Assembly (NCBI GenBank): GCA_022393335.1
Contig: JAJEKB010018249.1
Span: 1-64,000, forward strand
Source: Macrotrachela quadricornifera
Lineage: Eukaryota; Rotifera; Eurotatoria; Philodinida; Philodinidae
Length of the DNA stretch: 64,000 nt
Direction of reading: 5' to 3'
Positions within the stretch are counted from its first letter, which is position 1. Each line of letters begins with the position of its first letter. The position numbers were made by a program, and so were the translations under genes. Below are positions 12,124 through 22,066 of this stretch, in pieces. Under the pieces are notes generated by a model. That model was not told the DNA's origin. It worked only from the letters and a program-made list of their open reading frames with translations, and made no database searches.

Positions 12124-14926
12124 TCACTTCAATGACGCGTTGTTTTCCAACATTTCTTCAATATACCGTTCTACACTACAAATGATGCTATTTCCCTCGA
12201 GCTGCAATGTGGTGAGCGTCTGGATATAAAAGTGAATGGATAGATGAATAAGACGAATATTGATGTGATTCAAATTACCTTGTTTTGTTCTAACGCATTG
12301 GCTAAATGTTGTGCTCCTTCATCACCAATGTGATTATATCCGAGGTGCAATGTGGTGAGTGTCTATGAGAGAAAGTGAGTGCATAGATGAATAAGAAGAC
12401 GATTGATCTGATTCATATTACTTTATTTCGTTCTACAGCATTGGCTACATGTTGTGCTCCTTGTGGGCCAATCTAATCGTGCTGGAGGTTCAATGTGGTC
12501 AGTGTCTGCGTACAAAAGTGAGTGGATAGATGAATAAGAAGAATATTAATGTGATTCATATTACCTTGTTTTGTTCTAAAGCATTGGCTAAATGTTGCGC
12601 TCCTTCTGGACCAATTTTATTCCCCCAGAGGTTCAATGTGGTGAGTGTCTGTGTAAAAAAAGTGAGTGCATAGATGAATAAGAAGAATGTTTATCTGATT
12701 CAAATTACTTCGTTTTGTTTTAAAGCATTGGCTAAATGTTGCACTCCTTCTGGACCAATTTCATTCCATCCGAAGTGCAATGTGGTGAGTGTCTGTGTAA
12801 AAAAAAGTGGGTGCATAGATGAATAAGAAGAATATTGATATGATTCATATTACTTTATTTTGTTCTAAAGCATTGGCTAAATGTTGTGCTCCTTCTGAAC
12901 CAATTAAATTGCTTCCGAGGTTCAACGTAGTGAGTGTCTATGAAAAAAAGTGAGTGAATAGATGAATAAGAAGAATATTGATGAGATAAATTACTTCGTT
13001 TAGTTTCAAAGCATTGGATAAATGTTGTGCTCCGTGTGGACCAATTTGATTGTTTCCGATGCTCAATGTGATGAGTGTCTGCAAAAAAGTGAGTGGATAG
13101 ATGAATAAAAAGAATGTTTATGTGATTCAAATTACTTTGTTTTGCTGCAAGGCATTGGCTAAAAGTTGTGCTCCTTGATCACCAATTTGATTGCTTGCGA
13201 GGTTCAATGTGGTAAGTGTCTGTGTAAAAAAGAGAGTGCATAGATGAATAAGAAGAATATTCATATGATTCATATTACTTTGTTTTGTTCTAAAGCATTA
13301 ACTAAATGTTGTGCTCCTTTGGAGCCAATTTTATTGTCCTGCAGGATCAATGTGATGAGTGTCTGTGCAAAACAGTGAGTGCATAGATGAATAAAAAGAA
13401 TATTGATGTGATTCAAATTACTTTATTTTGTTCAAAAGCATTGGCTAAATGTTCTGCTCCTTCATCACCAATTTCATTGCCCCAGAGGTTCAATGTGGTG
13501 AGTGTCTATGAGAGAAAGTGAGTGGGTAGGTGAATAAGAAGAATATTGATGAGACAAATTACTTCGTTTAGTTTCAAAGCATTAGATAAATGTTGTGCTC
13601 CTTGGGGGCTAATTTTATTGTCCTGGAGGATCAATGTGATGAGTGTCTGTGCACATCAGTGAGTGCATAGATGAATAAAAAGAATATTGATGAGATAAAT
13701 TACTTCGTTTAGCTTCAAAGCATTAGCTAAATGTTGTGTTCCTTCTGGACCAATTTGATTGCTTGCGAGGTTCAATGTGGTGAGTGTCTGTGTAAAAAAA
13801 GTGAGTGCATAGATGAATAAGAAGAATATCCATGTGATTCATATTACTTTGTTTTGTTTTAAAGCATTGGCTAAATGTTGCGCTCCTTCTGCACCAATTT
13901 CACTCCAGTCGAGGTGCAATGTGGTGAGTGTCTGTGTAAAAAAAAGTGAGTGCACAGTTGAATAAGGAGAAGATTGATATGATTCATATTACTTTGTTTT
14001 GTTCAAAAGTATTGACTAAATACTGTGCCCCTTCTGAACCGATTAAATTGCTTCCGAGGTTCAATGTAGTGAGTGTCTATGAAAAAAAGTGAGTGAATAG
14101 ATGAATAAGAAGAATATTGATGAGATAAATTACTTCGTTTAGTTTCAAAGCATTGGATAAATGTTGTGCTCCTTGGGGACCAAAAGCATCGTTCAGAAGG
14201 ATCAATGTGGTGAGTGTCTATGCGAAACAGTGAGTGCATAGATGAATAAGAAGAATATGGATGTTATTCATATCACTTTGTTTTGTTTTAAAGCATTGGC
14301 TAAATGTTGTGCTCCTTCATCACCAATTTGATCGTACCGGAGGTCGAATGTGGTGAGTGTCTGCGTATAAAAGTGAGTAGATAGGGGAATAAGAAGAATA
14401 TTTATGTGATTTATATTACTTTGTTTTGTTCTAAAGCATTGGCTAGGCATTGTGCTCCTTCTGGACCAATTTCATTGCTTTCGAGATTCAAGGTGGTGAG
14501 TGTCTGCGTATAAAAGTGAGTCGATAGATGAATAAGAAGAATATTGATGAGATAAATTACTTCGTTTAGTTTCAAAGCATCAGATAAATGTTGTGCTCCT
14601 TCATCACCAATTTTATTGCACTGGAGGGTGAATGTGGTAAGTGTCTGTGCAAAACAGTGAGTACATAGATGAATAAGAAGAATATTGATGTTATAAATTA
14701 CTTTGTTTAGTTTCAAAGCATTAGATAAATGTTGTGCTCCTTGGGGGCCGATTTCATTGGACTGGATGGTCAATGTGATGATTGTCTGCAAAAAGGTGAG
14801 TGTGTAGATGAATAAGAAGAATATTGATGTGATTCATATTACTTTGTTTTGTTCTAAAGCATTGGCTAAACGTTGTGCTCCTTCATCACCCAATGGATTC
14901 CACTCGAGGTGGAATGTGGTGAGTGT
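12124..14926 (-). CDS. LRR protein encoded by a tandem exon array (ribonuclease-inhibitor type)
   Basis: Nineteen internal exons of 84 nt, each encoding one 28-residue LRR of the form TLTTLNLxxNxIGxEGAQHL followed by ANALEQNK, run from 12279 to 14926. The mean period is 142 bp: an 84-nt exon plus an intron of about 58 bp. Example exons are 14843-14926 and 12279-12362. Introns begin GTAATNTGAAT or GTAATTTATC and end near CAGACACTCACC; every exon is phase 0. A terminal exon (12124-12219) reads TLTTLQLEGNSIICSVERYI and ends in TGA at 12124. LRRs of this NLR/RNase-inhibitor class form protein-binding solenoids; the ligand is unknown. One exon (unit at about 12400-12485) has an in-frame TAG at 12473-12475 where other units have N/DxIG, so either that exon is skipped, which keeps the frame, or the gene is decaying. 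The 5' end is probably the F-box exon at 17.9 kb, now separated by a transposable element. Confidence 0.8.
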
Positions 14927-15168
14927 CTGTGAAAAGTAGCATTCAAGTACGCATTGTTCAAATATTTTATGGGTAAGATATTAGTTGGACAGAAATTGCG
15001 AGGAAATTAAAGAGAAATTGTAAAGGTATATTTGTCAATTCAGTGCTTGGAAAGGAAATCTATCTATAACAACACAGAGTGATACTTACTTATCGGTGTT
15101 AGTATAGTTGAAGCATCTTATCTAGACTATTGTTGAAATGAGTTGCAAGGAAATAGTAGAAATTGGTA
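14927..15168 (-). other. intron/remnant exon upstream of the LRR array
   Basis: On the minus strand the 14 bases AGATAGATTTCCTT, including a splice-acceptor AG, occur at about 15053-15067. The same 14 bases form the acceptor and start of the second exon of the F-box gene at 17700. After IDFLSKH the frame here meets a TGA. This looks like a decayed second copy of that exon, tying the LRR array to the F-box gene. Confidence 0.4.
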
Positions 15169-16515
15169 CAGTGAGGGTCCAAAAAAGCATGTACTTTTTT
15201 ATTTTTACACATACACATGTAATAAAGGATATTCGAATAATTTACTCTTATAACTAGTTTTGTAGAGCTTTTTTCGCTGATCATTTTGGCAAAAAAACGT
15301 TTTGATTTTCATTGAGTAATGATGATGTTATAGTCAAAATACTAAACACTGTATTATAAAGTAACGAAAAAAAGTTTATCACATTTTTAGTATTTGGTCA
15401 ATTTTTAAGTTATTTCACAACATCTGTAACATGTTCTATATACCATTCGATGCAGAATTTAATGGGCTACATTTTAGTAAAAAATGCTTATACTTATATT
15501 GTAGTTAATTAATAAGATTTTCATTTATTTTTAAATTCTCACACTTTTATATGAAAGAGCATAAAAAACTGAACAAAACTCTATAATTACTATTTGGAAA
15601 GCAACGAATTTAGTGAGGTTTTAGTATGATTTTCAGAGTATGGTCAGCTGTAATTAGGTATAGTGCTCATTATTTTTAATAAATTTAATCATGAAACAAC
15701 ATATGAAATACGCGAAAACCGGCTCATTTTAAAGAGCATCATTTGTTCTTTCAGATGACATGTCGCTGGTCTATGTGTAATGGCTTATACAAATGTTACA
15801 AGGTCTTTGGAAACATAGCATGCAAAATAACAGAAAAAATGGCTGGAAAGTATGACTTGGATTAGTTCTTACAACTAGAGATGTTGTAACACTTGTATAG
15901 GCCATTGCACATAGACCAGCGACATGTCATTTGAAAGAACAAATGATGCTCTTTAAAATGAGCCGGTTTTCGCGTATTTCATATGTTGTTTCATGATTAA
16001 ATTTATTAAAAATAATGAGCACTATACCTAATTACAGCTGACCATACTCTGAAAATCATACTAAAACCTCACTAAATTCGTTGCTTTCCAAATAGTAATT
16101 ATAGAGTTTTGTTCAGTTTTTTATGCTCTTTCGTATGAAAGTGTGAGAATTTAAAAATAAACGAAAATCTTATTAATTAACTACAATATAAGTATAAGCA
16201 CTTCTTACTAAAATGTAGCCCATTAAATTCTGCATCGAATGGTATATAGAACATGTTACAGATGTTGTGAAATAACTTAAAAAGTAGCTAAATACTAAAA
16301 ATGTGTTAAACTTTTTTTCCTTACTTTATAATACAGTGTTTAGTATTTTGACTATAACATCATCATTAAGCAATGAAAATCAAAACGTTTTTTTGCCAAA
16401 ATGATCAGCGAAAAAAGCTCTACAAAACTAGTTATAAGAGTAAATTATTCGAATATCCTTATTGTACGTGTATTTGTAAAAATAAAAAAGTACATGCTTT
16501 TTTGGACCCTCACTG
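15169..16515. mobile_element. nearly perfect palindromic TA-flanked element, 1347 bp
   Basis: Both ends read CAGTGAGGGTCCAAAAAAGC inward and are flanked by TA (15167-15168 and 16516-16517). The arms are about 635 bp each (15169-15804 and 15884-16515) and almost identical in inverted orientation, with only scattered differences. About 80 bp of unique loop lies between them, including GGCTGGAAAGTATGACTTGG. CAGTG starts with TA target duplications suit the Tc1/mariner superfamily. No transposase is present. The high arm identity suggests recent activity or repeated arm conversion. Confidence 0.9.
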
Positions 16516-16517
16516 TA

Positions 16518-17559
16518 TGTATATAGTGTGGTCTTCACCCTTGAATATTTTGAATGGGTTTTTGACAGAAGAAAAATGTGAGGAGACGTTGAAATGTTGA
16601 TAGTTTTACTAGTCGCGTATAAGCATAAGAGAAAGTTTTTTTTAGGAAGGAGTACACCACAATATTACGAAGAAAAGAAGATTTTTTCACGATTTAGGCG
16701 GGATTAGTAGGGAACTGCGACGAGCTCGATCGCATGGTTCGAAAGTTTCTGATTTTATCTACTATGAGGACTTATTAACTTTGTAGATGATAATGGGTAG
16801 ACGAGTTTAGAACTCAGGTTATTTGAGGCGGTGACTTACATAATGGAGAAAATAACTGATCCTTCTATCCTCATTATCCTGATTACTTGAGGTCAGTATT
16901 TTATAGTTCGACAACTATCTAAAATAATATCAGATGAGACTATGCGGGAAATGCACAGTACCCAAAACAGGTAATGGTTAACATTCTAGATTAGAAATAC
17001 GAATCTATTTAAGTCTGTAAAAGTGATTGATAGGAAAATGAACGCTACCTAACTTTTTGGTTAATGAATAATAATCAACATTAATTGAAATATTCGAAAG
17101 AATTTACTGTGTGTTTAGTTTAACAACCTCTTGCACTTCAATCTGATTTTAGTGTCTATTGTTATTGGAAGTAGTCATAGTCATCATATTCATTATAATA
17201 TAGTGTATCACCATAGAGATGTTTCAGCTCCACTCTATAGTAAAATTTCTTGGGACAAAAAGTTGTTTTGGATATATATCGAATCAGGTTAAACTAACAT
17301 AGTCAAGCGAAAAGATCGAGAAAGAAATCTCTACCTTGTTGCGAACTATCAAAGTGCCTAATTTTATAACCTTTAATTTTTACTTCAGCTTATAATAGTT
17401 GCTTACGTAGTAGAACATGAATAGTATGATAAGGTATTTCTACAAACTAATATCAACAAAAAAAGGAACACATTCAACTTATTATAAATCATTTCATACA
17501 TGATATTTTTGTTTTTTTCACCATTAAAAGGAGTAACTTTAATACTTTCAAGAAGTGTC
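16518..17559. other. spacer between palindromic element and F-box gene
   Basis: I could not recognise any LRR or other exon here. If the F-box exon at 17.9 kb and the LRR array are one gene, this is intron. Confidence 0.4.
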
Positions 17560-17961
17560 TTAATTCTGTTTTATATTTCCTAACATATCGTAGAGTTGTA
17601 TAAGCTCACGAAGTTTTCCACAATACTTGTATTTATCCTTTTGAGTTTGTTTCATTGATATAAAACAATTAAGTATAGGATACTCTCCAAGGAAATCTAT
17701 CTGTTGGAATTAGAAATAGAAAGCTTGACGGAAAATAATTCATTGAGAAAAAAAAACATTATTTGAAAGATGATAAATATATGATTTTATCATAGAAATA
17801 AAGATTACCTTGTATCGATGGTATGTGTCTGTAATGACATTCAGTCTTGTGCAGACGTTACGACAAGACAGCAGAATTGTTTGTCGATCGAGATGGTCGA
17901 GAATTCTATAAATCAACTCGACCGGTAGTGTATGAAATGATAAAGTCATTTTGTTCGACAT
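17560..17961 (-). CDS. F-box protein, short, or 5' exons of the LRR gene
   Basis: Exon 1 (17809-17961) starts at ATG 17961 and encodes SFHTLPVELIYRILDHLD followed by LLSCRNVCTRLNVI, a clear F-box (LPxELxxxIL, then CRxVCxRLN). It ends at a GTAATC donor after TDTYHRYK. A 108-bp intron follows (17701-17808, acceptor CAACAG). Exon 2 (17560-17700) continues in phase 0 with IDFLGEYPILN and ends at TAA, giving a 97-aa protein. F-box domains bind Skp1 in SCF ubiquitin ligases, and the rest normally recruits the substrate. Here the expected substrate domain may be the LRR array 2.6 kb downstream, so this may be the 5' end of that gene, truncated by a premature stop or joined by alternative splicing. 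The two models cannot be told apart from sequence alone. Confidence 0.65.
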
Positions 17962-18540
17962 TGATGCTGTTTTCTTCGAATTATATATGTGCGCTGTCTA
18001 AAATAGTCTGTTTTTCTTTATGTTTGTTTGTAAACGTTGTATTATAAAATTTCTTATGATGGTGCAATATTTTTTTTCTCCATGTGCAGAATTGTAAGAA
18101 TGTTAGAGAAACAGCGACATTTGAAGGCCTTGTAGAAATAATTACATATTTCGTTCTTTTTATATTTCATACAAAGTAATGAATGGCTTGCATGTTGATC
18201 TTTCTTTTTCCTCCAATAACTATGCAAATGTAACTCATATTTTTTTTTGGCTTAAACCTATTACAATTTTTTTAAGAGAAAAATTAAATGAACGACTTTG
18301 AAGACAGTGAAAAAACTTAAAAGCAGATGTCATTAATAAAGATGTCAGTTAAAAAAAGTAATAATACTGTTTGAGTTCAGTCCTTGATACGTAAAATAAA
18401 AGAATAATAATCCTATTAAATAATATGACAAGGATATTATTGAAGAAAGGATCTGACAAATATTCCCTCTACTGAATGGAGAGTATATACAGAGTGAGTT
18501 AAATGCGTTTGTTCATTCTTAGACTGTTTATTTATTGTAG
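17962..18540. other. upstream region of the F-box gene
   Basis: A+T-rich sequence with no recognisable exon. It should contain the F-box gene promoter, but no distinctive element can be called by eye. Confidence 0.35.
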
Positions 18541-18605
18541 TTTTCTATAAAGTTTGGCCAAAGGTAATCGAGGTCGAGGAACTCAAACCTGTCGTCAGTT
18601 TTCTT
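18541..18605 (+). repeat. dispersed repeat, TCTCGTAGAGA family, 3' part
   Basis: AAGTTTGGCCAAAGGTAATC, then GAGGTCGAGGAACTC and a GTCAGTTTTC end, match the 3' half of the repeat at 3.5 kb and 36.3 kb. Confidence 0.6.
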
Positions 18606-19394
18606 GTGAACCGTTTTTTCAAATCTTTTTTGATATTTCGTCTACAGGAAAATCAACTATGTTGTTAGAATTTGACGAATGATTATGAGTGGTGAGGAAT
18701 ATTAGTCTTGAATTAGCTTTTTTGAATCCATTGCGATTGTACGTGGGTCTTTTACCTTTCAATGCTGAAAAGAAACGCTTTCGTATAGTTTTTTCAAACA
18801 ATGATCAAGGATAATCAAGTGGACATCGTATTACATATAATAGAATGTCATTGGTTTTGGACATAGAATGAAAGTCAACTCATATATTGGCTTTGATAGG
18901 AAATAAAAATGGAAGATTTACTGAAGGTGTCAATAGAAATAACTAGACATTTATTTGAAGAGTTACTTCAAAGACGATGGTCGAAGAGGCTCAGGTATCT
19001 TTAAGAATGAGTCCGGCTGATTATCAGTTCCTGAAAATGAAAGGAAGAATAAAATTTGTACTGCAGACCACACTGTTACATAAAGTTTCAATATCTTCGA
19101 TTACGAATCGACCTACTATAAACGGGTTCATTTTTTGGTGTGAAAATAGGAAAATTGATAATATATATCAACGGTTAGCCGTGAGCGATCGGCGATCGAC
19201 TATACGTTAGTTTGAGTAGATTATAGTAAGCAAAATGAGTATGAGTAAAAGACTGTTGGACAAGTGATCAGGTGATTGGACCTATGAATTAAAACAATTT
19301 TTATTTTATTTCAAGAGACATGAGCGATCTGATTACATCCTTTCAGTAGAGGGTCAGCGGCACTTGCGCCGCGTTACTTGTTGATTAATTAATT
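18606..19394. other. gene-poor stretch
   Basis: No supported gene. Bases 19345-19375 (GCACTTGCGCCGCGTTACTT) resemble 8700-8727 (GACGTTTGCGTCGCGTTACC), so this is another dispersed repeat edge. Confidence 0.4.
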
Positions 19395-19675
19395 CGTAAA
19401 AACTGACCTCAGATTTAGGCTCCCCGCTCTCGATTACCCTTCGGTCAAGTTTTAATAATCAGTTAATCATTAATAATTAATTAATTAGTGAAAACTAACC
19501 TCGAATTCGCGCTATCCGCCCTCAGTTACGCCTTGGTGAAGTTTTATGGAAGATAAACTTGTCTATTTCTAACTTATTTTTGGACCAATTAAAGAAATGC
19601 GGACACACAAGCAAGCAAGCAAGCAAGCAGACAATTAATGTTCACTGGACTCTTCTCTACGAGAAAGAGAATAGA
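19395..19675 (-). repeat. dispersed repeat, TCTCGTAGAGA family, minus-strand copy with a doubled 3' block
   Basis: Read on the minus strand it begins TCTCTTTCTCGTAGAGAAGA at about 19671, passes CTTGCTTGCTTGTGTGTCC, and ends with two successive copies of the ACC-AAGG-GTAAYYGAGGG-CGG block (19488-19550 and 19395-19455). The GCTT tetranucleotide is expanded. Confidence 0.7.
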
Positions 19676-19933
19676 TTTATTATGACACCTGTGCTCTTGC
19701 GAAGATACTTTAAGATTTCATATCGATTTACCGAACCTAAAAGCATCGAAGAATGACTTTCTAAACTTCTTTACGTTTCGTAAATTGATACAAAGCCGTA
19801 AAGAATCTTCACATGCACACTAGTTTTTCTAATAAACCAATTTTGTTTTATAGTGTAGAAACGAATAAAACTTTTTACGGTGCTTTTACATTCATATCGA
19901 ATTGAGAAAAACTTTACATCAAAGAAAGAGCAT

Positions 19934-20006
19934 GCCCGGGTAGCTCAGTCGGTAGAGCGTGTGGCTTTTAACCACAATGTCCAGGGTTCGAGCCCCTGCT
20001 CGGGCG
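19934..20006 (+). tRNA. tRNA-Lys (anticodon UUU)
   Basis: A 73-base cloverleaf. The acceptor stem GCCCGGG pairs with CTCGGGC (one G-T pair). The D-arm is GCTC-AGTCGGTA-GAGC. The anticodon stem TGTGG/CCACA encloses the loop CTTTTAA with anticodon TTT. The T-arm is CAGGG-TTCGAGC-CCCTG, and the discriminator base is G. Box A (TAGCTCAGTCGG) and box B (GGTTCGAGCCC) are intact, there is no intron, and a TTTTT tract a few bases downstream can terminate Pol III. It lies between minus-strand dispersed repeats. Confidence 0.97.
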
Positions 20007-20142
20007 GACTTCTTTTTCGTTTTTTATTTCTTTCAATTATTTTCAACCTATGACATTATACTACACTGTTACTAAATAGCGCTCGTCTAAACACTCGCTC
20101 AGCTCTTTCTCGTAGGAATCATGTTTCTAAACTACCGTCAAG

Positions 20143-21290
20143 CTATTCATTTATAAAATTAAAAACATCGAAATCAAATTCAAGTTCCTGGGTATTAACT
20201 CCCTTTAACCAAATCTCATATAAAAATTTTTTTTTTGCAAAAAAAGTGGTTCTTTGTCTAAAAAAATTGTAAAAAACTAACACCAGATTCGAGTTCCCCT
20301 CGACCCCGTTTACCATTTGGTTAAGTTTTTTTGACCTTGTGCAGACATACAAGCAAGCAGACAATTTATGTTTGCAAGACTCTTCTCTACGAGAAAGAGA
20401 ATACATACCTATTGAAATTGTTTCATAAAACTGTTCTTTTAAATTTTCATTAATTTTTTCAAGAAGATTATCGATATCTTCAATGGAAGTTGTACAATAT
20501 TCCTTCATATCATTTGAACTTTCTTTTTTAACACCTTTGATTATTTTAAATAAACGTTTTTCTTCATTTTGTTTATTGATCAATAAAAAATATAATGTCA
20601 CATCATTAGTATTCGACTTTGATAATTCTGTACAACTATTTATTATATTGTTTTTCTATATTTACAAAAAAATTAACTTACTAATAAAAGATATTTTTCC
20701 ACTTTCATACCATTCTGTGTCAATACCATGTGTGAGAAATAATTGTAAATATGAATTCTTCTCTATAAAAAGTGGTAGATTGTGATATCGTGATTAAATA
20801 TATAGAAACTACTGATTATTGATGCATCGATTTTTTTTATGTACATCATCAATATGAAGATCTGTTGTATATTCTAATGTTAAATTTAATGAATAATCAT
20901 CTTCACATTCTTTTAATATATCTTTTGATGCCTTATCAGCTGATTTTTATTTAAAACTTCTAAACTTTTATCAACTTCTGCTTTTTGTTCTTGTTCCAAT
21001 TCTAACAAAATCAGTTGACTAAATGAAAAAGATATTAATAAGACGAGAATATCATTTTCTCACACTTACATTTCCTGGTCGAACGAAACGATCCGTAAAC
21101 AGTACATCATACGGCCGTAAAAGTGAGCGCAAAAATATGGACCGTCATTCCATTAAAATACGATGTTTTCTTATCGAGGAACAAAAAATAAATGTTTCGC
21201 TCTTTCTCTTTTTCTTTTCGTCAAACTTTTCTTCTACTTCTATAAATGAAAATTTTACTTTAGAAAATAAAATCATCTTTTGAATATTTA
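20143..21290 (-). pseudogene. unrecognised multi-exon gene, frameshifted
   Basis: Coding-like minus-strand exons in order: a possible exon near 21060-21140 ending at GTAAGTG; an exon from about 21017 reading QLILLELEQEQKAEVDKSLE, which then needs a one-base shift to continue as ADKASKDILKECEDDYSLN; an exon (20696-20773) with SYLQLFLTHGIDTEWYESGK; an exon (20409-about 20637) with LYFLLINKQNEEKRLFKIIK and TTSIEDIDNLLEKINENLKE; and a last exon (20143-20257) ending ELEFDFDVFNFINE. The last junction is out of frame by one base unless a long A-run just inside the exon has changed length. I do not recognise the family. Two frameshifts suggest a pseudogene; homopolymer sequencing error is possible for the second. 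Confidence 0.45.
20268..20402 (-). repeat. dispersed repeat that fills an intron
   Basis: A minus-strand copy of the TCTCGTAGAGA family lies at 20268-20402. The intron it sits in spans 20258-20408 (donor GTATGT, acceptor TTTTTTTAG), so the repeat makes up about 90% of the 151-bp intron and begins only six bases after the donor GT. Confidence 0.65.
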
Positions 21291-21701
21291 TTATTAATAT
21301 GAACTGAAGAGTTCAATAGATTTCAATATAAAATTTATTTGAAATCAAATGAATATATACTGCATGATTTCTTTCATTTGATTCTGTTGATATCATAATC
21401 AAAGAAAAGATTATTTTCAAAATAAAGTGATCTAAGGTAAAATTACCACAGACTTTTTTTAAAAAAAAATAGAGTTCTAACATCTAATTCTTCCAGAAAT
21501 GAATTGTTTTTAATAAAACTTAAATAACTCGAGTTCTAAACATTGTATGTATTATAGTGTGGGTCACATATATATCTTTTTTTTCTTTTCTCTCTTCTTC
21601 TTTAGTGTATAGAGGACATATCCGATATACATATGTGTCATCTTCTACTTTTCTCTCTTTTGGTATTTTCCAACCGTTCTCTTCTCTTTATGATGTGATA
21701 T
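21291..21701. other. spacer left of the hAT element
   Basis: A+T-rich, with a pyrimidine-rich tract around 21575-21640; no supported gene. Confidence 0.4.
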
Positions 21702-21730
21702 CAATGGCGTAGCCAGGATTTTTTTTAAGT
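21702..21730. repeat. candidate left terminal inverted repeat of the hAT element
   Basis: CAATGGCGTAGCCAGGATTT at 21702 resembles the CAGTGGCGTAGC ends common in hAT transposons that carry ZMYM1/TTF-type transposases (family knowledge). It lies about 360 bp 3' of the transposase stop. I found no matching right end up to 26.5 kb, so the element may be truncated. Confidence 0.5.
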
Positions 21731-22066
21731 AGGTGACAATTCACCAGCTAAATCATTTATAATGGGTAGCAACAGTAGGTAATAATAAACTCTAGACGGC
21801 AATAATTTTAAAAACTTATGCGCGTTACAGAAAACCGTTGTACACTTAAAGAGAAATTAGTTGTAGTCATTCTTCGTTAACAGATGACTACACTGCTTTT
21901 TTCCCGTGTTTCATGAATCTATGTTTCAATTTCATATATTTGAATGTTTTATTTGAAGAAGTCATAAGTAAATAACTATAGAGCAAGAAATAGTGTAAGT
22001 ATAAATAAGCATAAATAAAAAAAATAAATAATATTAACGATCACAAGTTAACAAAAAAACAAGCAT

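Noticed and set aside
12124..14926. A CRISPR-like array suggested by regular 142-bp spacing
   Set aside because: The units are LRR exons with introns, all coding in phase. There are no short identical repeats with unique spacers, and the context is eukaryotic.
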